DNA of 64,000 nucleotides from Actinobaculum sp. oral taxon 183 str. F0552 (lineage in GTDB: Bacteria > Actinomycetota > Actinomycetes > Actinomycetales > Actinomycetaceae): positions 1-64,000 of the forward strand of contig NZ_KE951407.1 of NCBI RefSeq assembly GCF_000466165.1. Reading direction: 5' to 3'. The number at the start of each line of letters is the position of its first letter. Position 1 is the stretch's first letter. The notes below the pieces were generated by a model. That model had not been told where the DNA came from. It searched no databases and worked only from the letters and a program-made list of their open reading frames with translations. Both the position numbers and the translations under genes were made by a program. Below are positions 53,104-62,757 of this stretch, piece by piece.

Positions 53104-53586
53104 ATGAGTGTTTTGCGCACAGTCGCCCGCCCCCTTCTCGCCTGCCCATTCGTCCTCGCCGGGATCGACGCGTTCGCCCGCCCGGCAGGTCACCGCGAGC
53201 GCGCACAGACCTTCGCCCCGCTGGCGAAGAAAGCCGGGATGGAATTCGACGAGACGACCGCGGACCTGGCCACGCGCGGCCTCGGGGTCGGGTTCGCCCT
53301 CGCCGGCCTTGCATTGGCCACGGGCAAATGCCCCCGGGTCGCAGGGGGCGTGCTGGCCGCGCTCGAGGTGCCGGTCGCCCTGGCCAACAATCCCTTCTGG
53401 AGGCATCGGGGCGAACGGCGCCGAGCCGACCTGGCCGGCCTGGCGGTCTCGGCCGGGCTCGTCGGCGGGGCGCTTATCGCCGCGGGCGACCGCGCCGGCA
53501 AACCCTCCCTCTCCTGGCGCATCGCCGCCGCGCGCAGACATCGCGAGGCCCTTGCGGAGGCTCGGCTGTCGGCGCGCGTCGCATGA
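53104..53586 (+). CDS. DoxX family membrane protein
   Basis: 160 residues with four hydrophobic segments. The N-terminal VARPLLACPFVLAGIDAFARP and the middle GVGFALAGLALATGKCPRVAG follow the DoxX pattern. GGAATGGAG precedes the ATG. The stop overlaps the aroA start (ATGA). A consensus TTGACA lies at 52965-52970, but no good -10 is correctly spaced from it. Role unknown. Confidence 0.88.
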   Translation: MSVLRTVARPLLACPFVLAGIDAFARPAGHRERAQTFAPLAKKAGMEFDETTADLATRGLGVGFALAGLALATGKCPRVAGGVLAALEVPVALANNPFWRHRGERRRADLAGLAVSAGLVGGALIAAGDRAGKPSLSWRIAAARRHREALAEARLSARVA

Positions 53587-55031
53587 AGGAGCCTCGGGCG
53601 TGGGCTGCGCCCTTCCATCCCGGTCCGGTCGACGCCGCGGTCAGGCTCCCCGGGTCGAAGTCGCTGACCAACCGCTATCTGGTCCTCGCCGCGCTCGGCG
53701 AGGAGCCCGCCCGCATCCACCGCCCCCTCATCGCCCGGGACACCGTTCTCATGGCGCGGGGCCTGGCCGGCATGGGCGCCGCCCTGTCCCATGAGGGCCG
53801 CACTCTCACGTTCACCCCCGGCCCGCTGGGCCCGGCCAGGATCGAAGCCGGACTGGCCGGGACCGTCATGCGCTTCATTCCGGCGGTCGCGGCCTTCGCC
53901 GTCGGCGACGTCACGGTCGACGGCGACCCCGCGGCCCGGACCCGCCCGATGGATCCCGTCGTCCGCGCGCTGCGCGACCTGGGCGTGGAGGTCGAGCACG
54001 CCGCCGACGCCTCCGGCCGCGCCGTCCTGCCGGTCACCGTCCACGGGACCGGTTCGGTGGAGGGCGGCAGCGTCGAGATCGACGCCTCGGCCTCCTCCCA
54101 GTTCGTCTCCGCCCTGCTCCTGGCGGCCCCGCGCATGGAACGCGGCCTGGACCTGCGGCACGTCGGCCCGCCGGTGCCCTCGAGCCCGCACATCGCCATG
54201 ACGGTCGAGGTCCTGCGCGCGGCGGGCATCGCGGTGTCCGCCCTGGCGGACGACGGATCCCCCTCCAGCCCGGGGCGTCCCGCCGCGCGGTGGACCGTCG
54301 AACCGGGCACGCCCCGGCTCGGCGACGTGACGGTCGAAGCCGACCTGTCGAACGCCGGTCCCTTCCTCGCGGCGGCGATGGTCACCGGCGGGCGGACGGC
54401 GGTTCTGGATTGGCCCGCGCGCACCGCCCAGGGGGGCGAGGCGCTGCGCGGAATCTTCACGGCCATGGGCGGGCGGGCGGCCTACGACCCCGACGCCTCG
54501 ACGCTCCGGCTGCAGGGGCCGCACCGCATCGCGCCGCTGGACGCGGACATGCACGACGTCGGCGAGCTCGTGCCCACCGTCGCCGCCGTCGCAGCCTTCG
54601 CCGACGGCCCCTCGAGGCTGCGGAACATCGGTCAGCTGCGCGCCCACGAGACCGACCGGCTGGCCGCCATCGCCGCCGAGCTCGCCCGCGCCGGGGGTAG
54701 CGCGAGGATCGAGGGAGACGACCTCGTCATCCAGCCGCGCCCCCTCCGCGGAGCGCGCCTGGAATCCTACGCGGACCATCGGATGGCGACCTTCGGGGCG
54801 ATCCTCGGCCTGCGAGTCGAGGGAATCGAGGTGGCCGGCGTCGAGACCACGGCGAAGACCTTCCCGCAGTTCACCGACATGTGGAGCGAACTGGCCTGCG
54901 CGCCGGGAGCCGGGGCCGCGCTCTGCCCGGACGGCGGACAGCGAGCTCCCACACCGGGCGGGTCGCGCCCCCGGCTCATCGAACCCGCGGCGCCCGGCGT
55001 CGGCTTCACCGACGGCGAGCTCCCCGCATGA
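53583..55031 (+). CDS. aroA: 3-phosphoshikimate 1-carboxyvinyltransferase (EPSP synthase)
   Basis: Shikimate-pathway enzyme, 482 residues. PGSKSLTNRYLVLAALG, AGTVMRFIPAVAAFA, DASASSQFVSALLLAAP and LRAHETDRLAAIAAEL are the family blocks, and ESYADHRMA follows. A C-terminal tail of about 35 Pro/Gly-rich residues extends past the usual end. It overlaps both neighbours (ATGA), in the order aroA-rsgA-hisN known from corynebacteria. Confidence 0.97.
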   Translation: MKEPRAWAAPFHPGPVDAAVRLPGSKSLTNRYLVLAALGEEPARIHRPLIARDTVLMARGLAGMGAALSHEGRTLTFTPGPLGPARIEAGLAGTVMRFIPAVAAFAVGDVTVDGDPAARTRPMDPVVRALRDLGVEVEHAADASGRAVLPVTVHGTGSVEGGSVEIDASASSQFVSALLLAAPRMERGLDLRHVGPPVPSSPHIAMTVEVLRAAGIAVSALADDGSPSSPGRPAARWTVEPGTPRLGDVTVEADLSNAGPFLAAAMVTGGRTAVLDWPARTAQGGEALRGIFTAMGGRAAYDPDASTLRLQGPHRIAPLDADMHDVGELVPTVAAVAAFADGPSRLRNIGQLRAHETDRLAAIAAELARAGGSARIEGDDLVIQPRPLRGARLESYADHRMATFGAILGLRVEGIEVAGVETTAKTFPQFTDMWSELACAPGAGAALCPDGGQRAPTPGGSRPRLIEPAAPGVGFTDGELPA

Positions 55032-56227
55032 GGCGCGACATCGGCACCGACGACCCGCGCGTGAGAGTCCGCCCGGGCAAGGGCTCCCGGCCGCGCACGA
55101 AGATCCGGCCCGACTATTCGGGGGCGCCCGTCGCCGAAGTCGTCGGCATCGACCGGGGCCGCTATCGCCTGCTGCTGCCCGCGGAGAGCGGCGGGGCTCG
55201 GCCGTCGGAGGCCCGCGGCGGGCCCACGGGGCGCGAAGGAGGGCGAACGCGGGGCGGCGCCTCCCCGGGAATCGAGTTGACGGCCGTCAAAGCGCGCGAA
55301 CTGGGGCGGGGAACCGTCGCCGTGGGGGACCGCGTGCGCGTCACCGGCGACATCTCGGGGCGCAAGGACACCCTGGCCCGGCTCGTCCGCATCGAGGAGC
55401 GCACCTCCGAGCTGCGTCGCTCCCCCGAGGACGGCGAGGGCCGCGAGCGCGTCATCGTGGCCAACGCCGACCAGCTCGCGATCGTCGCCTCCCTGGCCCG
55501 GCCGGAGCCGAGGCCGGGCATGATCGACCGCTGCCTCGTCGCCGCCTACGATGCGGGGATGGTCCCGATCCTCGTTCTGACGAAGGCCGACCTCGCGGAT
55601 CCCGGGGATCTCCTGGCGGCCTACGCGCCTCTCGGCGTCGCCGCCTACGTCACCGGCCACGGGGGAGGCGGGTGCACGACGGCGGGCGAGCCCCCCGCAG
55701 GCGGCGAAGGCGGCGCGCCGGACGCCGGCCGATCCGCCCCTCCGGCTGTCGCCCATCTCGCTCCCCCGAGCGTCGCCCAGCCCGAGGGCGTCGCCTACGG
55801 GCTGGAGGCCGTGCGCAGCGCCCTCGCCGGCCACGAGACGGTGCTCGTCGGCCATTCCGGGGTCGGCAAGTCGACGCTCATCAATGCGCTCATCCCCACC
55901 GCGGGCCGCGCGACCGGCCGCGTCAACGGGGTGACGGGCAAGGGAAGGCACACCTCGACGTCGGCCGTCTCGCTGGCGCTGCCCGAGGGAGGGCGCATCG
56001 TCGACACGCCGGGCGTGCGCGGCTTCGGCCTGGCCCACGTCTCCCCCGACGACGTGCTGCGCGGCTTCGTCGACCTGGCGGGCCTGGCGGAGGCCTGTCC
56101 GCGCGGCTGCACCCACGCCCAAGCCGAGCCCGACTGCGCGCTCGGCCAGGCGGCGGACCCGAACACGATCGCCCGCGTCGTCTCCTTCCGGAGGCTTCTG
56201 GCGGCACGAACCGACGATTGGAGTTGA
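55028..56227 (+). CDS. rsgA: Ribosome small-subunit-dependent GTPase
   Basis: Circularly permuted GTPase of 30S maturation, 399 residues. An OB-fold (about 40-130) is followed by LTKADL (G4), then GHSGVGKSTLIN (G1) and DTPGVRGFGL (G3), and a C-terminal zinc module CPRGCTHAQAEPDCAL. Two Gly/Pro/Ala-rich insertions (about 58-80 and 215-255) lengthen the protein. ATG overlaps the aroA stop. Confidence 0.95.
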   Translation: MRRDIGTDDPRVRVRPGKGSRPRTKIRPDYSGAPVAEVVGIDRGRYRLLLPAESGGARPSEARGGPTGREGGRTRGGASPGIELTAVKARELGRGTVAVGDRVRVTGDISGRKDTLARLVRIEERTSELRRSPEDGEGRERVIVANADQLAIVASLARPEPRPGMIDRCLVAAYDAGMVPILVLTKADLADPGDLLAAYAPLGVAAYVTGHGGGGCTTAGEPPAGGEGGAPDAGRSAPPAVAHLAPPSVAQPEGVAYGLEAVRSALAGHETVLVGHSGVGKSTLINALIPTAGRATGRVNGVTGKGRHTSTSAVSLALPEGGRIVDTPGVRGFGLAHVSPDDVLRGFVDLAGLAEACPRGCTHAQAEPDCALGQAADPNTIARVVSFRRLLAARTDDWS

Positions 56228-56229
56228 CG

Positions 56230-57036
56230 ATGGCCTCTCTCACCCGGCTGTCCGACGATCTCGCCTTCGCCCGGTCGATCATCGACCGAGTCGACAGCCT
56301 CACTCTCGAACGATTCACGGCCGGGGACCTCGCGGTCGAGACGAAGGCGGACGACACGCCCGTCACCGACGCCGACCGCGAAGCCGAGCGCGTCATCCGG
56401 GCTATGCTCGGGCGGTCGCGCTCCCGCGACGCCGTCTACGGCGAGGAGGAGGGCGGTGTGACGGTGCGCGCCGCCCGGCGATGGATCATCGACCCCATCG
56501 ACGGCACGAAGAACTACATGCGGGGCGTGCCGGTGTGGGCCACGCTCCTGGCGCTGGAGGAGGAGGGCGAGATCGTCCTGGGGATAGTCTCCGCGCCGTC
56601 GCTGGGCAGGAGGTGGTGGGGGGCCAAGGGCTTGGGCGCGTTCACCGGCAGGAGCTGGGTGGGGGCGCGCCGGATCCGCGTGTCGGAGGTGGCGGACCTG
56701 GCCGACGCGTCCATCTCCTATTCCTCGCTGTCGGGGTGGGCGACCCGCGGGCAGTTGCGGGCTTTCATGCGTCTGACCCAGCAGGCCTGGCGTACCCGCG
56801 CCTACGGGGATTTCTGGAGTTACATGCTCGTGGCCGAGGGGGCCGTGGACGTCGCGGCCGAGCCCGAACTCCAGCTCTACGACATGGCTGCGCTCGTGCC
56901 GATCGTCGAGGAGGCGGGAGGCTCGTTCACTTCGCTTCACGGTGAGCCGGGCCCGTGGGGTGGCTGCGCTCTGGCGACGAACGGGCTCCTGCACGCGGAC
57001 GTCCTGGAGGTGCTCGATTCCGTCCGGGACGGGTGA
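56230..57036 (+). CDS. hisN: Histidinol-phosphatase, inositol monophosphatase type
   Basis: 268 residues. The metal-binding motifs are VYGEEEG, then WIIDPIDGTKNYMRGVP, and a C-terminal DFWSYMLVAEGAVDV with LYDMAALVPIVEEAGG. The gene order aroA-rsgA-hisN supports histidinol-phosphate as substrate, as in Corynebacterium; other inositol-phosphatase activities cannot be excluded. It starts 2 nt after rsgA. Confidence 0.9.
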   Translation: MASLTRLSDDLAFARSIIDRVDSLTLERFTAGDLAVETKADDTPVTDADREAERVIRAMLGRSRSRDAVYGEEEGGVTVRAARRWIIDPIDGTKNYMRGVPVWATLLALEEEGEIVLGIVSAPSLGRRWWGAKGLGAFTGRSWVGARRIRVSEVADLADASISYSSLSGWATRGQLRAFMRLTQQAWRTRAYGDFWSYMLVAEGAVDVAAEPELQLYDMAALVPIVEEAGGSFTSLHGEPGPWGGCALATNGLLHADVLEVLDSVRDG

Positions 57037-57084
57037 GCCGCAGGCTTGGCCGGATCCGCGTCGGGAAGACGGCATAATTGACGC

Positions 57085-57576
57085 ATGGTTGACGAGCGCG
57101 AGATCCTCACATGGGACGATTTCGGCACCGCATCCCGCGAGTTGGCGGCGACCGTGTGGGATTCCGGATATCACCCCGACATCATCGTGTGCGTGGCCCG
57201 CGGCGGGCTCCTGCCCGCCGGAGCCATGGGCTACGCACTCGGCATCAAGAGCCTCCTGGTGCTCAACGTCGAGTTCTACACGGGCATCGGCACGACGCTT
57301 CTCGATCCGCGGCTGGTCGATCCGGTTCCGGACAACCACGGCATGGCGGGCAAGGAGGTCCTGATCGTCGACGACGTCGCCGATTCCGGCCGAACCCTCG
57401 AATTCGTCCACGGCATCTGCCGGCAGTACGCCTCGCGGATCCGCACGGCCGTGCTGTACGAGAAGCCCCGCACCGTTTTGAACTGCGACTACGTGTGGAA
57501 GAAGACCGACAAGTGGATCGTCTTCCCGTGGAGCGCTCTGCCGCCCGTCAACGCGGGAGCCAACACCGAGGCTTAA
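57085..57576 (+). CDS. Phosphoribosyltransferase (Gpt/xanthine-type)
   Basis: 163 residues. The PRPP-binding motif VLIVDDVADSGRTL lies at 92-105; IIVCVARGGLLPAG and the C-terminal WIVFPWS resemble xanthine/guanine phosphoribosyltransferases of actinobacteria. The base specificity cannot be read from the sequence. It is separated from hisN by about 50 nt. Confidence 0.9.
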   Translation: MVDEREILTWDDFGTASRELAATVWDSGYHPDIIVCVARGGLLPAGAMGYALGIKSLLVLNVEFYTGIGTTLLDPRLVDPVPDNHGMAGKEVLIVDDVADSGRTLEFVHGICRQYASRIRTAVLYEKPRTVLNCDYVWKKTDKWIVFPWSALPPVNAGANTEA

Positions 57577-57710
57577 GGGGGGCGGGCCCGGCGCGTCCAC
57601 GACCCGGTGCGTGCGAGGCACGGCCCGGCCGGAGTGGCCGGTTCCTCCAACGGTTTCGGCGAGGCCCAGCATCCCCGATTCCCGTCGGAGCGCATCGATA
57701 GGCTTGTCGC

Positions 57711-59060
57711 ATGCGCATTCTCCATACGTCCGACTGGCATGTAGGCCGGACGCTCCACCGCGCCGACCTCATGCCCGCCTTCGAGTTGTGGTGCCGCCAT
57801 GTCGTCGAAGTCGTCCGCGAGAACGAGGTCGACGCGGTCCTCGTCTCGGGCGACGTCTACGATCGCGGGGTCCCTCCCACGGCCGCCGTCGGGCTCGTCG
57901 ACAGGACGCTGGCCGAACTGGCGGGCCTGGCGACCGTGGTGGTGACGGCGGGCAACCACGATTCGCCCCAGCGCCTGGGCTTCGGGGCGGCGCTCATGCG
58001 CGAGAACGTCCACATCCGCACCGATGCCCTCAGCTCGGGCGTCCCAGTCGAGGTCCGAGGCTCGGACGGCCGGCTGGGAGCGCTCGTCTACCCGATCCCC
58101 TATCTCGACCCGGACGTCGAACGGACCCGCCTGGCCGCAGCCGAAGCAGTCGACACGGCCGCCGACGCAGCCGCCCTGCACGCCGCTCCCGTCCCGCATG
58201 CCCGCGCCGGCGTCTCCGCTTCCACACGAAGCGGCTCCGCCACCCGAGCAGGAGCAGCCGGCTCCGCGCACGGCGACGCCGAGCGAGAGGACGGCGCCGG
58301 GGCGCTTCCCCGGTCCCACGAGGCCGTGCTCGGCGCGGCGCTGGACCTCGTCTCGCGGGACGTCCGGCACGGCGCGCACGCCGGGGAGGAGGTCGCTCGG
58401 ATCGCCATGGCGCACGCCTTCGTCACCGGCGGGGACGCCTCCGATTCCGAGCGGGACATCGCGGTCGGCGGCCTGGCCAGCGTCCCTTCGGCGCTCTTCC
58501 GGCTCGGCGGTCCCGGCCCCGGGCCGCTCTCCTACGTGGCGCTCGGCCACCTCCACTCCCCTCAGCGGGTCGGGCGCGCGGGCGATCCCCCCATGCGCTA
58601 CAGCGGCTCGCCCGTGGCCTTCTCCTTCTCCGAGACGGCCCCGAAGAGCTCGGTCCTCCTGCACGTGCACGGTTCGGCGGTCGAGCCGGAGCTCATCCCC
58701 GCGCCGGTGTGGCGCCCCGTGCTCACGGTCGAGGGGACGCTCGAGCAGATCGAGGCGGCGGCGCTGACCGCCGACGCAGAGGCCTTCGTGCGGGCCGTCG
58801 TCATCGATCCGGACCGTCCCGCGGAGATGGCCGAGCGGATCCGGCGGGCCTTCCCCCACGCGCTGGAGATCCAGCACCGCGCGGCCTCGGGCGGGGGCGC
58901 GCACCGCCGGGCCGACGTCGCGGCGATGGACCCCGTCAGGGTCCTCGACCTGTTCATGTCCAGTGCGGGGAATCGGCCGTTGGACGCCGCGGAATCGGCG
59001 CTCCTGGCCGACGCGTGGGAGTCCGCACTGGCGGCGTCGAACAGGGAGGCGAGGTCCTGA
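57711..59060 (+). CDS. sbcD: Exonuclease subunit SbcD
   Basis: Mre11-type nuclease, 449 residues. Metal-binding motifs: ILHTSDWHVGR (Asp8, His10), LVSGDVYDRG, TAGNHDSPQRL and VALGHLHSPQ. An Ala/Gly/Ser-rich insertion of about 60 residues (about 145-205) interrupts the nuclease domain before the AMAHAFVTGG strand. Stop and sbcC start overlap (TGATG). Confidence 0.95.
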   Translation: MRILHTSDWHVGRTLHRADLMPAFELWCRHVVEVVRENEVDAVLVSGDVYDRGVPPTAAVGLVDRTLAELAGLATVVVTAGNHDSPQRLGFGAALMRENVHIRTDALSSGVPVEVRGSDGRLGALVYPIPYLDPDVERTRLAAAEAVDTAADAAALHAAPVPHARAGVSASTRSGSATRAGAAGSAHGDAEREDGAGALPRSHEAVLGAALDLVSRDVRHGAHAGEEVARIAMAHAFVTGGDASDSERDIAVGGLASVPSALFRLGGPGPGPLSYVALGHLHSPQRVGRAGDPPMRYSGSPVAFSFSETAPKSSVLLHVHGSAVEPELIPAPVWRPVLTVEGTLEQIEAAALTADAEAFVRAVVIDPDRPAEMAERIRRAFPHALEIQHRAASGGGAHRRADVAAMDPVRVLDLFMSSAGNRPLDAAESALLADAWESALAASNREARS

Positions 59061-62000
59061 TGCGGATACGACGCCTCGAGCTGGCGGGGATCGGCCCGTT
59101 CGCGGCCGCCTACACGATCGACTTCGACGCGCTGACGGCCGGAGGGCTCTTCCTCCTCGACGGCCCGACGGGCTCGGGCAAGTCGACGATCATCGACGCC
59201 ATCACCTGGGGGCTCTACGGTGCGGTGGCCGGCGGGAGGGACTCGACGGACGATCGCATGCGCTCGACCCACGCGGCCCCCGCCGCCCAGTCCTACGTCG
59301 ACCTCGTCTTCTCAGTGGAGGCGGGGACCTTCCGCGTGCGCCGCACCCCCCAGTGGACGAAGCCGGGCAACAAGAATCCGACCAACGCCACCGGAAAACT
59401 GTGGAGGCTGTCGGAGGGTGCGGTCGAGTCGGGCAGACTGGAGGCGGGCGAGGTCCTGGAGACCAAGGCGGCGGGGACGAGCATCGAAGTCGCGCGGCTG
59501 ATCGGACTGAACCGCGAGCAGTTCGTCCAGACGATCGTCCTGCCTCAGGGAAAGTTCGCGGATTTCCTGCGTCTGCGCAGCTCCGAGCGGACGGCCCTTC
59601 TGGAGCAGATCTTCGACACCGGGATCTACCGGCGGGTCGCCGAAGAGCTGTCGCGCCGCGCGAACGAGGGCGCCTCAGAGGTCGCATCGGCCCGGCAGGC
59701 GTGGCTCATGTCCGCGGCCGCGTGCGTCACGGCGCTCGACCTGGAATCCGAGCGGGCCGGCGAACTCAGCCGGGCCGCCGACGGCGCGGCAACGCCGGAG
59801 GAGGCGCAGACCGTGGCCGCGGAACTCGATCGGCTCTTGGCGCGCTGCCGGGCTGACGCGGCCCGCGCCGAGGCCGCCCGCGACTCAGCCCGTTCGACGG
59901 CGGCGAAGGCAGCCCGGCGGGCGCAGGAGGCCGCAGACCTCAACGAGCGGCTTGCCCGGCGTTCGTCCCTACTGGGCCGGCAGGCGCTTCTGGCCGGGCG
60001 CTCGGAGGAGATCGGCAGGCTCCGGGAGGAGCTCGCCCTGCACGAAGCCGCCGGCCCCCTCCTCCCCTATCTGGACGCCTGCGAGAAGGCCGAACGGCGC
60101 GTGGACTGCGCCCGAACGCGGCTCGCCGACCTCGGGGAGGAGCCGTCGTCCGTCGACGCCGCGTCGCTGGCCGCGACGGCCGGGCGGGTCGACGATCTGG
60201 CCGCCCTGTGCGGCAGGCTGGACGAACTCCTGCACGTGGAGGAGGGCGTGGCCGTACAGCAGGAAGAACAGCGCGAACGCCGAACCCGCCTCGAAGCGCT
60301 CGACCGAGCGATCGCGGCGGCCGAAGAGGCTCAGGCGGAGCTGCCCGCGCGCCGCATGGAACTGGAGCGGCGGCTGGCCGACGCGCACACCCTCGCCTCG
60401 ACCGTCGAGGCGAGGCGCCTGGAACTCACGCACCGTCAGGGACTGCGCGATCAGGCGGCAGAGCGCACCCGGCTCCGCGCCGTCCGCGAGACCGCGCGGG
60501 AGAAGGCCGCCGAGGCCGCGGCGGCCTTCCAGTCCGCACGGCAGGCCAGGGAGCGGACTGCGTCCGCCTGGCTCGCCTCGACCGCAGCGATCCTCGCCTC
60601 CCAGCTCGCCGAAGCCGAGCCCTGCCCCGTCTGCGGCTCACGCGACCACCCCTCCCCGGCGCCGGCGGCGGGCATCCGGGCCACGAAGGGGGAAGTCGAC
60701 GCCGCCGACCTCGCCGCGTCCCGCGCCCGAGACGCGCTCGACGCCGCCCAGCGCGATCTCGCCTCCGTTGAGGCCCGTCTGGAGGAAGTCTCCCGCGACC
60801 TCGGCGGCCTGAGCGAAGAGGACGCCGTCGAGCGGCTCGAACAGGCGACCGCGGCGCTGACCGAGGCCGAACGGGCGCACGAGGCCGCCGCGAGCCTGAC
60901 GGGCGAGCTCTCGGACCTCGACGACCGGATCGAGGAGGAAGGCGAGCGACGCCGCCGCGACATCCAGGCCCGCGCCTCCCTCGAAACGGAGATCCGCACC
61001 GCCTCCCTGGCGATCGACGCCTCCCGGGAGCGAATCGCACCCGAGCTCGCCGGGCACGCGAGCATCGCGGATCGGCGAGGCTCCCTGGCCGCAGCCCTCG
61101 CGCAGGCGCGGAAGCGCCTGGAGGCCGGCAGAGAGCTCCTCGTCGCACAGTCGGGGCTGGCCGAACGCGACGGGGAACGGGCCGCCGCGCTGGAGGCCAG
61201 CCGGTTCACGGCGGCCGAAGACGTGCGCGCCGCGCTCATGGCCCCCGAGGACGCGCACCGGGCGCGCTCAGCCGTGGAATCCCACGAACGGGAACTGCGC
61301 GACGTCGCCCGCGATCTCGCCGCGCCCGGAATCGCCGACCTCACGGGAGAAGAGGAGCCGCACGCGGACGAGCTGGCCGCGGCGGCCGGCGAGGCCGAAT
61401 CCGCGGCCGCCGCGGCCGACAGGCAGGCCACTCTGCTCGCCGACCGCGTGGAGCGCTCGCGCACCGCCCTCGACGCCGCGCGAGCGCGGGCCCGGACGTG
61501 GCAGGAGGCCAGACGCGCCGCCGGGCCCGCCCTCCGCCTGGCCAACCTGGCCAACGCCGGAAGCGAGTCGGTCACGCGCATCCCCCTGGCGACCTTCGTC
61601 GTCCAGCAGCGTTTCGAGCAGATCGTCGACCGTGCGAACGAGCGCCTCGCCGACATCTCGCTCGGACGCTACCGGCTGGAACGGACGGACGAAAGAGAAC
61701 GCGGCTCGCGCGAAGCCAAGACGGGCCTGGGCCTGCTCGTCGTCGACCGAGACGGCGAGGCCTCCGGGAGCGCACGCCGGTCCACCAGGAGCCTGTCCGG
61801 CGGAGAGACCTTCTACGTCTCGCTCTCCCTCGCGCTGGCCCTCGCGGACGTCGTGCGCGCCGAAAACGGGGGCATCGCCATCGACACCCTCCTCATCGAC
61901 GAAGGCTTCGGCTCGCTGGACGACGATACCCTCTCCCTGGTCATGTCCACCCTCACCGGCCTGGCGAGGAACGGCAGGAGCGTCGGCCTGGTCAGTCACG

Positions 62001-62086
62001 TCTCCGAGATGAAGAAGCTCATCGCCGAACAGATCAACGTCCGGCCGCTGCCCGGCGGCTCCTCGCGCCTGGACGTCAGATGCTGA
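59060..62086 (+). CDS. sbcC: Exonuclease ATPase subunit SbcC
   Basis: Rad50-type SMC-like ATPase, 1008 residues. Walker A GPTGSGKST at 35-43, Q-loop region QTIVLPQGKFADFLR, long Ala/Glu/Arg coiled coils on both sides of the zinc hook CPVC (Cys522 and Cys525), and the C-terminal signature SLSGGETFYVSLSLALALAD with Walker B LLIDEGFGSLDDD. With SbcD it processes DNA ends and hairpins. GAGG precedes the ATG. Confidence 0.96.
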   Translation: MRIRRLELAGIGPFAAAYTIDFDALTAGGLFLLDGPTGSGKSTIIDAITWGLYGAVAGGRDSTDDRMRSTHAAPAAQSYVDLVFSVEAGTFRVRRTPQWTKPGNKNPTNATGKLWRLSEGAVESGRLEAGEVLETKAAGTSIEVARLIGLNREQFVQTIVLPQGKFADFLRLRSSERTALLEQIFDTGIYRRVAEELSRRANEGASEVASARQAWLMSAAACVTALDLESERAGELSRAADGAATPEEAQTVAAELDRLLARCRADAARAEAARDSARSTAAKAARRAQEAADLNERLARRSSLLGRQALLAGRSEEIGRLREELALHEAAGPLLPYLDACEKAERRVDCARTRLADLGEEPSSVDAASLAATAGRVDDLAALCGRLDELLHVEEGVAVQQEEQRERRTRLEALDRAIAAAEEAQAELPARRMELERRLADAHTLASTVEARRLELTHRQGLRDQAAERTRLRAVRETAREKAAEAAAAFQSARQARERTASAWLASTAAILASQLAEAEPCPVCGSRDHPSPAPAAGIRATKGEVDAADLAASRARDALDAAQRDLASVEARLEEVSRDLGGLSEEDAVERLEQATAALTEAERAHEAAASLTGELSDLDDRIEEEGERRRRDIQARASLETEIRTASLAIDASRERIAPELAGHASIADRRGSLAAALAQARKRLEAGRELLVAQSGLAERDGERAAALEASRFTAAEDVRAALMAPEDAHRARSAVESHERELRDVARDLAAPGIADLTGEEEPHADELAAAAGEAESAAAAADRQATLLADRVERSRTALDAARARARTWQEARRAAGPALRLANLANAGSESVTRIPLATFVVQQRFEQIVDRANERLADISLGRYRLERTDERERGSREAKTGLGLLVVDRDGEASGSARRSTRSLSGGETFYVSLSLALALADVVRAENGGIAIDTLLIDEGFGSLDDDTLSLVMSTLTGLARNGRSVGLVSHVSEMKKLIAEQINVRPLPGGSSRLDVRC

Positions 62087-62277
62087 AGGCCGGTGGGTCA
62101 GCCGGCCCGTTCGCCCAGTCGGGTCCGCCTGCCTGCCCACCGGCCGACCCGGTCCACCCATAGCCGACCCGGACTGCCGGCGCCTACGAGCCTTTCAGTC
62201 TCCCCGCCAGCCGCCTCAGACTGCCGCGCCTTCAGCTCACCGGCTCCTCACGCCGCCCCTTCAGTCCACCGGCCGCC

Positions 62278-62757
62278 TCAGCCGAAATACGCGATGAGGT
62301 CCTCGCGCTCCTCGACGTCGTACCACATGAGGTCTTCATCAGCGACGCGTTCGAAGGCCTGCTCGTCGCCTCCGATCGCCGCGAGCAAGTCCTCGAGGGC
62401 CTCATCGTCATCGACGTGGATCGACGCCACGGCATCCCAGCCCACCGGCCGGACAAGGCGGCGAGCCGTCGGCAGAAGATCGTCGCCGGGGACCGGTTCG
62501 ACGCGGGAGTCCGCAACGTCCGCGACGACCACCACCCTCAACGGCCTGATCGTCTCGCCGCCCTGCGCGAGCGCCGTGAGGATGCGAAGCGAGTCGTCGG
62601 CCGCAGCGCCCATCGCCACCGATTCCAACACTTCCTCCCCCTCAGCGGGCATAGCATGTTCAAGTTCACGAGTGACGGCGTGCACGAGACGAGGCAGAAG
62701 ATCCTCCTTGGAAACGTCGGCACTCGTAGCCGGTATGTATATCCTCACGCTCGTCAT
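62278..62757 (-). CDS. DUF6912-like protein
   Basis: About 159 residues from the ATG at 62757. The N-terminus SVRIYIPAT and the C-terminal DLMWYDVEEREDLIAYFG with VGWDAVASIHVDDDEA follow the pattern I associate with the actinobacterial DUF6912 family. Acidic, soluble, function unknown. An upstream in-frame start at 62802 lacks similarity. It is convergent with sbcC, 191 nt away. Confidence 0.8.
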   Translation of the reverse strand: MTSVRIYIPATSADVSKEDLLPRLVHAVTRELEHAMPAEGEEVLESVAMGAAADDSLRILTALAQGGETIRPLRVVVVADVADSRVEPVPGDDLLPTARRLVRPVGWDAVASIHVDDDEALEDLLAAIGGDEQAFERVADEDLMWYDVEEREDLIAYFG